NCBI GenBank assembly: GCA_029933395.1
Contig: JAOZOG010000113.1
Span: 1-6,715 of the forward strand
DNA from: Sulfurovaceae bacterium
GTDB taxonomy: Bacteria > Campylobacterota > Campylobacteria > Campylobacterales > Sulfurovaceae
DNA length: 6,715 nt
Direction of reading: 5' to 3'
The position numbers and the translations under genes were made by a program. A model generated the notes under the pieces. It saw only the letters and a list, made by a program, of their open reading frames with translations, ran no database searches and had not been told where the DNA came from. Below, one piece after another: positions 1 through 5,693 of the stretch (position 1 is its first letter; every line of letters begins with the position of its first letter).

Positions 1-527
1 TTTTCGGCATTGATCAGTTTGCCTGCTTTTCCGACACCCAGAATGCCGCCGCCCATACCTTTTTGCATCCGCTTGGCAAGGAAGATCCAAATCGCAAAAA
101 AGATCAGGATAGGGAGCATCATGCTGATCAGTTCGGAGAGCCAGCCTCCACCGATCATTCCTTCGTATTTGATCTTTTTCTCTTCGAGCAGTGGCACCAG
201 ATCTTTGTCGATAGTTGGAATATTGGAGGCGATATAGCGTGTTTTCCGTCCATCATCACTGCCGATCGCCTCGATCACGGTAGGGGTCAGTTTGACGGTG
301 TTGACTTTACCCTCTTTGATGAGGTTTTTGAGATCGGAGTAGGCGACCTGCTTGGTTGTCACTGCCTGATTGTTGACCATATTGCCCAATCCGTCACCGT
401 CACCGACGACTGCCTTGAAGATCAGGATGATCACGATGGAGAAGAGTGCAAAAGCAAGCAGCGGGTTGTTGTTGAAAAAATTATTATTGTTTTGATCGTT
501 GTTCGGGTTATTGTTGGGGTTGTTCAT
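1..527 (-). CDS. ftsH: ATP-dependent zinc metalloprotease FtsH, N-terminal part (runs off left edge)
   Basis: FtsH is the inner-membrane AAA+ protease that extracts and degrades misfolded membrane proteins and some short-lived cytosolic regulators. Only the first 175 codons are in the window, and the frame stays open to base 1. Visible are an Asn-rich cytosolic head (14 Asn in residues 2-21), a first membrane helix at about 22-41 (PLLAFALFSIVIILIF), a periplasmic domain at about 42-128 containing the family-typical VAYSDLKNLIKEGKV, and a second helix at about 129-151. The Gly-rich RMQKGMGGGILGVGKAGK that follows leads in FtsH to the AAA+ module. The AAA+ and HExxH zinc-protease domains lie outside the window, so activity cannot be judged. 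The start has a good Shine-Dalgarno (AAGGA, 5-6 bases upstream) inside the end of prmA, and the two genes overlap by 20 bases in different frames. Identification is by recognition of the N-terminal architecture and is firm. Confidence 0.93.
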   Translation of the reverse strand, partial: MNNPNNNPNNDQNNNNFFNNNPLLAFALFSIVIILIFKAVVGDGDGLGNMVNNQAVTTKQVAYSDLKNLIKEGKVNTVKLTPTVIEAIGSDDGRKTRYIASNIPTIDKDLVPLLEEKKIKYEGMIGGGWLSELISMMLPILIFFAIWIFLAKRMQKGMGGGILGVGKAGKLINAE

Positions 528-1347
528 TCTTATCCTTTGTATAGACCAGGGTAATCCATTCGTCTTTCTGTTTCCTGTCGATCAGCGTCATTGTCTCGAA
601 CGAAGGGAGAACCAGCGCCTCCTTTGTATCCAAAATACCTGAAAGGATCAAAGTGCCACCTTCTTTAGTTGCCTTTTTTAAGTCAAGCGCAATATAGCGG
701 AGGACATCGGCGATGATGTTGGCAATGACGATATCGTAGCTGCCCTGGGCTTTGTCTGCCGAACCTTTCCAGAGTTTGCTGTATTTCTCTCCATTGAGCG
801 TGAAGTTCTCTTCGGTGCTTTTGACGGAGAGTGGGTCGGTATCGCAGAGCTCTACTTCCGCCCCCAGTTTGACACACGCCAGTCCCAGAATGCCGCTGCC
901 GCATCCGACATCGAGGACTCGTTCACCCCCTTTGACCCGTTCGGCAATCACTTCGAGACAGCTGAAGGTACTGGCATGATGCCCGGAGCCGAATGCGAGT
1001 GCCGGATCGATTTTGATATTGATTTTGTCCTCTTTGGGTTCATACCAACTGGGATGGATGTAGAATTTTGATGCTTCGATCGGCTTGATGGAGTCCTGGT
1101 ACTTCTGGATCCAATCAGTAGCCTCTTTCTCCTCGAGTGTGAAATCGATCCTGATGCGGTCTCCCAGTGTCGCGACCAGTGCCTCTACAGCCTTTTGGAC
1201 ATAGGCAAGGTCATTTTCACTGCGAACGATGATTATCTCTTTACCGATTTCGAGTGTATCACCGAATATATTGGCAACAAAATCAGCGATAAAATCAACG
1301 TATTGCTCGTCGAGTGTTAGGGTGAGTTCCTGATAAGTCTCCTGCAT
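508..1347 (-). CDS. prmA: Ribosomal protein L11 methyltransferase PrmA
   Basis: PrmA is a cytosolic SAM-dependent methyltransferase that trimethylates ribosomal protein L11. The 279-residue length is normal for the family. Residues 1-90 form the weakly conserved N-terminal substrate-recognition domain. The signature loop ALAFGSGHHAST (116-127) is the local form of the usual AFGTGxHxTT. SAM motif I is LDVGCGSGILGLA (145-157), an acidic ribose-binding residue lies in ELCDTDP (166-172), and the catalytic-site motif is DIVIANIIADVL (205-216). All expected motifs are intact. The start overlaps the hisA stop by one base (TAATG) with no clear upstream Shine-Dalgarno, so translation is probably coupled to hisA. 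The C-terminal codons overlap the ftsH start. A prmA-ftsH pair also occurs in Campylobacter jejuni, supporting the assignment and the lineage. Confidence 0.95.
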   Translation of the reverse strand: MQETYQELTLTLDEQYVDFIADFVANIFGDTLEIGKEIIIVRSENDLAYVQKAVEALVATLGDRIRIDFTLEEKEATDWIQKYQDSIKPIEASKFYIHPSWYEPKEDKINIKIDPALAFGSGHHASTFSCLEVIAERVKGGERVLDVGCGSGILGLACVKLGAEVELCDTDPLSVKSTEENFTLNGEKYSKLWKGSADKAQGSYDIVIANIIADVLRYIALDLKKATKEGGTLILSGILDTKEALVLPSFETMTLIDRKQKDEWITLVYTKDKNEQPQQ

Positions 1348-2060
1348 TATGACTGCTTTGCCAATTCAAATGCTTCTTTGAGGTCAAGCGTGCCTTCATA
1401 GAACGCTTTGCCGACGATCGTACCGTAGGCGCCTGCTTCGATCAACTTACGAATATCATCCATATCTTTCAGGCCGCCACTGGCGATGGTATCCAGGCCG
1501 CTGGCTTCGGCGATCTCCAGTGTGAAGTCGACATTGACGCCGCTGAGCATCCCATCGCGCCCCACATCGGTGCAGATGATCGCTTCGACACCGGCATCGG
1601 CGAAAGCTTTGGCGAGATCGGTCGCTTTCATTTCACTCACTTCCGCCCATCCTTCGACCGCGACCATTCCGTCGATCGCATCGATACCGACGACGATAGG
1701 GTATTTGGCTGCCATCGCTCTGACGAAGTCCGGGTCTTTGACGGCAACCGATCCGAGGATCAGACGGTCGACGCCCAGATCCAGATACATTTTGATCGTC
1801 TCTTCATCGCGGATACCGCCGCCCAGTTCCATTTTGAGATCACAATGCTCTCTGATCTTGCGAATCTGCTCCAGATTTTTGGGTTCACCGGCAAAGGCAC
1901 CATTGAGGTCGACAAGGTGCAGCCATTCGCTTCCCAGCTCTTCAAAGTGTCTGGCAACCTGCCAGGGTTCGTCGCTGTAGATCTTGGCAGAGTCCATAAT
2001 GCCTTTGCTGAGTCTGACAGCCTTGCCGTCTTTGAGGTCGATGGCGGGTAATATAATCAT
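1347..2060 (-). CDS. hisA: ProFAR isomerase HisA (phosphoribosylformimino-5-aminoimidazole carboxamide ribotide isomerase)
   Basis: HisA catalyses the Amadori rearrangement of ProFAR to PRFAR, the fourth step of histidine biosynthesis, and its product is the substrate of HisF-HisH. The 237-residue protein shows the full (beta/alpha)8 signature: LPAIDLKDGKAVRL at the N terminus with the catalytic base D8, DLNGAF (51-56), the phosphate-binding GGGIR (80-84), VVGIDAIDG with the second catalytic Asp D127, TDVGRDGM with T164, and a second phosphate site ASGGLKD (193-199). D8, D127 and T164 fall at the same numbers as the catalytic residues of the Thermotoga maritima enzyme. The start is backed by a strong Shine-Dalgarno (AAGGA, 6-base spacer) that begins two bases after an inverted REP-like pair. 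The stop overlaps the prmA start by one base. Confidence 0.97.
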   Translation of the reverse strand: MIILPAIDLKDGKAVRLSKGIMDSAKIYSDEPWQVARHFEELGSEWLHLVDLNGAFAGEPKNLEQIRKIREHCDLKMELGGGIRDEETIKMYLDLGVDRLILGSVAVKDPDFVRAMAAKYPIVVGIDAIDGMVAVEGWAEVSEMKATDLAKAFADAGVEAIICTDVGRDGMLSGVNVDFTLEIAEASGLDTIASGGLKDMDDIRKLIEAGAYGTIVGKAFYEGTLDLKEAFELAKQS

Positions 2061-2072
2061 ATTTCTTCCTTA

Positions 2073-2140
2073 TGTAGGGTCGGTTCTACCGACCGTTTGA
2101 TTTTTGCAAATTGATTTTGGTCGGTGGGACCGACCCTACA
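2073..2140. repeat. Inverted pair of REP-like hairpin elements (BIME-like) filling the hisH-hisA gap
   Basis: Two 22-base units face each other, at 2073-2094 (plus orientation) and 2119-2140 (minus orientation), with 24 bases between. Each begins with a GTAG foot (2074-2077; its complement CTAC at 2136-2139) followed by a perfect 7-bp hairpin, GGTCGGT / ACCGACC, closing a 3-base loop (TCT in the first, CCC in the second read on its own strand). The units match at 20 of 22 positions, differing only in the loop, so the pair could also form one long stem. A GTAG foot plus short imperfect palindrome is the layout described for REP sequences mobilised by REP-associated tyrosine transposases (RAYTs), and inverted pairs are called BIMEs. 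No RAYT gene is in the window, so the family assignment is inferred from structure. The pair abuts the hisH stop codon and ends two bases before the hisA Shine-Dalgarno. Confidence 0.85.
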
Positions 2141-2761
2141 TTATAATTTTGCAAAGTTTTCGATAATCTGCAGGCCGTTTTTATGGCTCTTTTCGGGATG
2201 GGGTTGAATGCCGAAGATGTTGCCGTTTTGGACTGCTGATACGAACTCATAGCCATAGAATGTTTTGCCGATAACAAACTGCTCATCACAAACAGCGTGA
2301 AACGAATGGACAAAATAGAGATAGAATTCGGAAGGTAGTCCTGAAAAAAGAGCGCTCTTTCTGCCGTTTGATGTAGGGAAGACTTCGTTCCACCCCATAT
2401 GCGGTACTTTCAGCGGCCGGTCGAATCGCTCTTCATCGAAAGCGACGACCTTTCCGGGGATCAGTCCAAGCCCTTCGTGTTTTCCAAACTCTTCACTGCT
2501 ATCGAAAAGCAGCTGCATTCCCAGGCAGATACCCAAGAGGGGTTTGCCACTTGCAGCGTATCTTTTGATCGCTTCATCCATTCCGTTTTTTTTGAGATGC
2601 TCCATCGCATCACCAAAAGCACCGACACCGGGAAGGATCAACTTATCATACGCTTCGAGTCTCTCCGGGTCACTCTCGACGCAGGTCTGTGTCCCCATTT
2701 TGGAGAAGGCATTGATGACGGAGGCGAGGTTGCCCATATGGTAATCGACGATACCGATCAT
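2141..2761 (-). CDS. hisH: Imidazole glycerol phosphate synthase glutaminase subunit HisH
   Basis: HisH is the class I glutamine amidotransferase subunit that releases ammonia from glutamine and channels it to HisF, which makes IGP and AICAR from PRFAR. The 206 residues are a normal full length. The oxyanion-loop motif PGVGAFGDAM is at 44-53, the nucleophile elbow GICLGMQLL at 77-85 with C79, and the catalytic His and Glu are in GIQPHPEKS (184-192; H188, E190). KVPHMGWNEV (118-127) is a typical HisH segment. The more usual motif is QFHPE; here F is replaced by P, but the triad is complete. The ATG has an AGGGAG Shine-Dalgarno with a 6-base spacer. The partner hisF is not in the window and must lie elsewhere. 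A TATAAT promoter candidate lies about 100 bases upstream. The stop codon touches the REP-like pair. Confidence 0.96.
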   Translation of the reverse strand: MIGIVDYHMGNLASVINAFSKMGTQTCVESDPERLEAYDKLILPGVGAFGDAMEHLKKNGMDEAIKRYAASGKPLLGICLGMQLLFDSSEEFGKHEGLGLIPGKVVAFDEERFDRPLKVPHMGWNEVFPTSNGRKSALFSGLPSEFYLYFVHSFHAVCDEQFVIGKTFYGYEFVSAVQNGNIFGIQPHPEKSHKNGLQIIENFAKL

Positions 2762-2786
2762 AAACTCTCCCTGGAGATTTTATGAA

Positions 2787-2812
2787 GTGAATAGTGAAGT
2801 GTGAATAGTGAA
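2787..2812 (-). repeat. Short tandem direct repeat in the hisH leader (two 12-base copies, 14-base period)
   Basis: The plus-strand 12-mer GTGAATAGTGAA occurs at 2787-2798 and identically at 2801-2812, separated by GT. Each copy itself contains two near-identical GTGAA(T) halves, so the whole is a small AT-rich microsatellite. It sits about 25-50 bases upstream of the hisH start, between the promoter candidate and the ribosome binding site. Its role is unknown: it could be an unstable tract, a protein-binding site or neutral low-complexity sequence. Confidence 0.7.
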
Positions 2813-2862
2813 TGATTCTTCATGGTTTTATGATGCTTTTTGTGATTTGAAATGAAAGGTAG

Positions 2863-2868
2863 ATTATA
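2863..2868 (-). promoter_or_regulatory. Candidate -10 box for the hisH-hisA-prmA-ftsH unit
   Basis: Read on the minus strand this is a perfect TATAAT (context ACGCTATAATCT) in the 154-base gap before hisH. Transcription would start near 2856, giving a leader of roughly 95 bases that holds the 14-base-period repeat and the hisH Shine-Dalgarno. No convincing -35 hexamer is visible at the expected distance, which is common in Campylobacterota housekeeping promoters. The unit could also be reached by read-through from the upstream exonuclease gene, as no U-tailed terminator separates them. Confidence 0.5.
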
Positions 2869-2898
2869 GCGTAGATAGCTTTATGGTATTGGTGGATT

Positions 2899-2920
2899 GG
2901 TCGATAGGATCGACCCTACG
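2899..2920 (-). repeat. Solitary REP-like element at the 3' end of the exonuclease gene
   Basis: On the minus strand a GTAG foot (2919-2916) is followed by a perfect 7-bp hairpin GGTCGAT / ATCGACC (2915-2899, loop CCT at 2908-2906). Relative to the two units between hisH and hisA, the stem has GGT changed to GAT and ACC changed to ATC. This compensatory pair of substitutions keeps the stem perfect. The TAG of the foot is the in-frame stop codon of the upstream exonuclease gene. The hairpin is not followed by a U-run in the direction of transcription of that gene, so it does not look like a standard intrinsic terminator. In the plus direction it is followed by TATTTTTT, but no plus-strand gene would use it. 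Confidence 0.8.
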
Positions 2921-3704
2921 TATTTTTTAATTCGTTGTCGATTGCTTCGGTGAAGACTTTGTGGTATCCGAGTTCGGGGAGCTTCTCTTTCATTGTCTCC
3001 AAAAAACGATAATAATCTTCGAGAGCCAGTGTGCCTTTGAGGAGTTCGTATTTGAGATAGAGCCAGTAGGTATTGAGGACGTCGGATTGGCAATACTCTC
3101 GGATCTTGTCCAGTTTGTCCTGATAGAAGAGTTCGAAGACCTGGTCGCCTGAGACATCGTATTTGCCGGGTATGCCTGCCATTGTGCAGAGAGTATCGAG
3201 TTTGAGATTGCGCACAGCACCGAAACTGCCCAGAGAGTCCAGCAGGTCGGTATGGAAATGTTCAGCATAACGCTGCCGGTAGTTTTCCCATTTGCTTTTG
3301 TTGAGTTGGGGGTTGTTTTGATCGAAATAGGCAGGGAAAGAGAGGTTGTACTGCATGGCACGGATCAGGAGCATCGGCATATCGAAACCCCTGCCGTTGA
3401 AGGAGACCAGTTTGGGATTTTTTGTCTCGATAAAACTGAAAAAATGGCGAATAATATCAACCTCTTCGCTGCTTTCGTTTCCAAAATCACCTACTTTGAT
3501 GAAATTGCCGAACTCATCGGCGATCACGGCGGAGAGGGCAACAACCCGGTGATATGCCAGGGGAAGGAAAGTGGTGTTGTGTGTTTCTTTGTAGCTCTCC
3601 TGGGCCTTCACGGTAGCATCGTAGTCACTGAGTCCTTCGACATCGAAAGTCTTGCGTATCAAGCTGGTGTCAGGTATGGTTTCGCAGTCGAAGATACAGA
3701 GCAT
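2916..3704 (-). CDS. Predicted DEDDy 3'-5' exonuclease related to the PolB exonuclease domain
   Basis: This matches the stand-alone family of predicted 3'-5' exonucleases resembling the proofreading domain of DNA polymerase B (PF10108-type); the cellular role is uncertain, presumably trimming DNA ends in repair. Numbered from the start chosen here (262 residues), Exo I is FDCETIPD (D6, E8), Exo II is SFNGRGFDMPML (N103, D108), and Exo III is YCQSDVLNTYWLY (Y204, D208). A further conserved-looking HTDLLDSL is near 151-158. All four acidic metal ligands and the DEDDy Tyr are present, so it should be active. An in-frame ATG lies 18 bases further upstream at 3722, but it has no Shine-Dalgarno and would almost coincide with the predicted transcript start. 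The ATG at 3704 has AAAAGGG with a 6-base spacer and puts Exo I at the extreme N terminus. The stop TAG comes from a REP-like element. The gene diverges from waaC. Confidence 0.88.
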   Translation of the reverse strand: MLCIFDCETIPDTSLIRKTFDVEGLSDYDATVKAQESYKETHNTTFLPLAYHRVVALSAVIADEFGNFIKVGDFGNESSEEVDIIRHFFSFIETKNPKLVSFNGRGFDMPMLLIRAMQYNLSFPAYFDQNNPQLNKSKWENYRQRYAEHFHTDLLDSLGSFGAVRNLKLDTLCTMAGIPGKYDVSGDQVFELFYQDKLDKIREYCQSDVLNTYWLYLKYELLKGTLALEDYYRFLETMKEKLPELGYHKVFTEAIDNELKNT

Positions 3705-3710
3705 CGGGCA

Positions 3711-3717
3711 CCCTTTT
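3711..3717 (-). promoter_or_regulatory. Shine-Dalgarno that decides the exonuclease start
   Basis: The minus strand reads AAAAGGG, then TGCCCG, then ATG at 3704-3702. The 6-base spacing is right, whereas the longer frame's ATG at 3722 is preceded by TATCCAATCT, which has no complementarity to the 16S 3' end. This supports a 262-residue rather than a 268-residue protein. Confidence 0.7.
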
Positions 3718-3734
3718 AGCATAGATTGGATAAT

Positions 3735-3743
3735 ATTATAACA
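3735..3743 (-). promoter_or_regulatory. Extended -10 promoter for the exonuclease, within a divergent promoter region
   Basis: The minus strand reads TGTTATAAT, a match to the extended -10 form TGnTATAAT, preceded by the T-rich run TTATTTTTG typical of Campylobacterota promoters. Transcription would start near 3728, about 24 bases upstream of the ATG at 3704. The same AT-rich block contains the perfect palindrome ATAATATTAT (3730-3739) and a plus-strand GATAAT (3729-3734) that could be the -10 of waaC, so the two divergent promoters may overlap. The plus-strand assignment is weak because no -35 is seen. Confidence 0.5.
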
Positions 3744-3760
3744 AAAATAAAGGGAAGAGA

Positions 3761-4786
3761 GTGAGAATTGCGATCGTCAAGCTTTCTGCACTGGGTGATA
3801 TCGTCCATGCGATGGTCGTATTGCAATTTATCAAACGCCATCTTCCTGACTCTCGGATCGATTGGATCGTCGAGGAGGGGTTCGCCGGTTTGCTGGCCGA
3901 CAATCCCGACATCGACCAGATCCTCACTGTGCGACTCAAGGCACTCAAGCGCTCCCCCTCCCGCCTCTTCGAAGAGATAAGAAAAATCAAAAGCTATGCC
4001 CGCAGGCAATATGACATCGTGATCGATCTGCAGGGTTTGATCAAATCGGGTATTCTCTCTCGTATGCTGGGGTCTGTGGCAGGTTTTGACCGTTATTCAA
4101 TCCGTGAAAAGGCAGCCTCGCTCTTCTATCACAATGATTTCACCATTCCCTATGAGATGAATGTCATCGAGCGCAATATGGCACTGGTCAATGCGGCACT
4201 TGAACTGGATATTCCGCTGGATGCGTTGAAAAACAAAGAGCCTTTTTTATACTTCGGAGCAGAAGAGATGAAAAGAAGTGTGGAATACATCAGCCAGAAG
4301 AGGAAAAATATCCTTTATATTTTGGGTTCGAGCTGGGAGAGCAAGATCTATCCGCCAGAGCGTATGGCGAAGGTTGTCAATGAGCTGGGAGAGAATGCAC
4401 TGCTGGTCTGGGGCGGTGACAGTGAGTATGAAGCAGCCAAGTTGATCTCCGGGCAGAGCGGGGCAAAAATCCTGCCAAAATTGACACTGGGTGAACTCAA
4501 AGCTTTGGTCTCTCAGGCCGACCTGGTGATTGGCGGGGATAGTGGGCCGACACATTTTGCCTGGGCACTGAACCGGCCCAGTATTACACTTTTTGGTCCT
4601 ACACCTGCAGAGAGAAATATACTGGAGAGCGACATAAACAAGACAATCAGCTCCGCCTCTCTCGTCGATCCGCTGCATCTGGATCGTAATGATTTCAGTA
4701 TCGCAGAGATCGAGCCTGCAGAGATAGTCGTATTGGCGCGCAGGCTGCTTGGGACGAACGATGTCGGTAAAAAGGATGCTGCATGA
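3761..4786 (+). CDS. waaC: Lipopolysaccharide heptosyltransferase I WaaC
   Basis: WaaC is a GT9-family, GT-B-fold glycosyltransferase at the cytosolic face of the inner membrane that adds the first L,D-heptose from ADP-heptose to Kdo of the LPS inner core. The 341 residues are slightly longer than the E. coli enzyme. The N terminus MRIAIVKLSALGDIVHAM is the family signature, with D13 at the position of the catalytic Asp of E. coli WaaC. DLQGLIKSG (89-97), GSSWESKIYPPERM (189-202, with K195 as probable phosphate-binding Lys), and the donor-site GGDSGPTHFAWAL (258-270) followed by TLFGPT (276-281) are all present. WaaF is a related alternative, but adjacency to waaM, as in Campylobacter jejuni, and the N-terminal signature favour WaaC. 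The start is GTG with AAAGGGA and a 5-base spacer; no better ATG exists. The end overlaps waaM by 4 bases (ATGA). Confidence 0.93.
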   Translation: MRIAIVKLSALGDIVHAMVVLQFIKRHLPDSRIDWIVEEGFAGLLADNPDIDQILTVRLKALKRSPSRLFEEIRKIKSYARRQYDIVIDLQGLIKSGILSRMLGSVAGFDRYSIREKAASLFYHNDFTIPYEMNVIERNMALVNAALELDIPLDALKNKEPFLYFGAEEMKRSVEYISQKRKNILYILGSSWESKIYPPERMAKVVNELGENALLVWGGDSEYEAAKLISGQSGAKILPKLTLGELKALVSQADLVIGGDSGPTHFAWALNRPSITLFGPTPAERNILESDINKTISSASLVDPLHLDRNDFSIAEIEPAEIVVLARRLLGTNDVGKKDAA

Positions 4787-5691
4787 GCAAAAAAGGCACC
4801 TTTGTCACTTATGCAGAGTATGCCGGCGTCAAATTGTTGATCGGTATCGCTTCGATCGTGCCGAGAAGTTTTATTTATGGCCTGATGCGGGGAGTTTCGC
4901 TGCTCTTTTACCGTCTCAGCGCAAAACGCCGCCGTATCACGATAGACAATTTGCGTTATGCATTTCCCGACTTGTCAGAGGAAGAGGTCGAGCAATTGGC
5001 CAGAGAAGTCTATATCGAACTCTCTGTCACGGTATCAGATATTTTATTGATGCTTACGGGACGGCTCGATACGGATAATATGGTGGAAAATTATGATGAA
5101 GCACTGCAGAAACTTGAAGCTCTGAGGGAGAAGTGTCCGCAGGGGATTATCTTTATGGGGGCACACTTCTCCAACTGGGAGCTTCCGCCGCTTTTTGCCT
5201 CCAGACATGGCTATCCGATGACAGTGATCGGCAGGAGAGGGGACAACAGAATGATCGATGAGAAGCTCGTCTTGCCGTTTCGTGCTCAGTATGGCAATCA
5301 GACAGTGTACAAGAAAAAAGCGGGGATTTCGATGCTGCGTACCCTCAGACAGCACGGCACGGTCGGACTTTTGATCGATCAGAAGGTTAATAAAGAGAAT
5401 GGGTTTCTGGTACCGTTTTTTGGTCGCGAAGCCTTTACGACACATGCGGTTGCGACACTCAAACTCAAGGCAGACCCTGCGATCATCCCGATCAGTATGC
5501 CTCGGATGGGGAGGGGGAGATACCGATTGAATATCGGTGAAGCGATCGACTACCGTGCCGACGAGATAGAGAGTGAAGAGATGAAGCTGCTGAAGATGAC
5601 AGGGCGCTACAACCAGGAGCTCGAAGAGATCATCAGGGCGCATCCTGCCCAGTGGCTCTGGATGCATGACCGATGGAACAAAAGGGTTTAG
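4783..5691 (+). CDS. waaM: Lipid A late acyltransferase (WaaM/HtrB/LpxL family)
   Basis: This membrane-associated LPLAT-superfamily enzyme transfers a secondary acyl chain from acyl-ACP to the Kdo-lipid A precursor, completing lipid A. At 302 residues it has normal family length. It has an N-terminal hydrophobic anchor at about 14-43, then RRITIDNLRYAFPDLSEEE (50-68), matching the R..xxNL...FP element of the family. The catalytic HX4E is in GAHFSNWELPP (126-136; H128, E133). Also present are GLLIDQKVN (195-203), PFFGREAFTT (211-220) and the closing QWLWMHDRWNKR (290-301), typical of LpxL/LpxM. Whether it uses the LpxL or LpxM position or what chain length it prefers cannot be read from sequence. 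The start is within the waaC end (ATGA overlap) with AAGGA upstream. The waaC-waaM order is the same as waaC-htrB in Campylobacter jejuni. Confidence 0.92.
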   Translation: MSKKGTFVTYAEYAGVKLLIGIASIVPRSFIYGLMRGVSLLFYRLSAKRRRITIDNLRYAFPDLSEEEVEQLAREVYIELSVTVSDILLMLTGRLDTDNMVENYDEALQKLEALREKCPQGIIFMGAHFSNWELPPLFASRHGYPMTVIGRRGDNRMIDEKLVLPFRAQYGNQTVYKKKAGISMLRTLRQHGTVGLLIDQKVNKENGFLVPFFGREAFTTHAVATLKLKADPAIIPISMPRMGRGRYRLNIGEAIDYRADEIESEEMKLLKMTGRYNQELEEIIRAHPAQWLWMHDRWNKRV

Positions 5692-5693
5692 GG

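Noticed and set aside
63..554. A 163-codon plus-strand frame opposite ftsH
   Set aside because: It lies fully antisense to a clear FtsH N terminus, has no recognisable domain or Shine-Dalgarno, and its acidic low-complexity look is the shadow of the ftsH codons.
2073..2140. CRISPR-type repeats or insertion-sequence ends
   Set aside because: Only two inverted units with a 24-base AT-rich spacer, no array, no transposase frame between them and no target duplication.
2762..2898. tRNA, riboswitch or his attenuator in the hisH leader
   Set aside because: No cloverleaf, no conserved aptamer core and no GC-rich hairpin with U-run; the region is AT-rich with a simple tandem repeat.
2899..2928. REP hairpin followed by TATTTTTT as an intrinsic terminator
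   Set aside because: The U-run is only in the plus direction, where no gene reads into it; for the minus-strand exonuclease the hairpin is followed by AATCCACC. The GTAG foot and repeated occurrence fit a REP-like element better.
5044..5667. A 207-codon minus-strand frame opposite waaM
   Set aside because: It is antisense to an intact acyltransferase with all catalytic motifs, has no family resemblance, and is explained by codon bias of the real gene.
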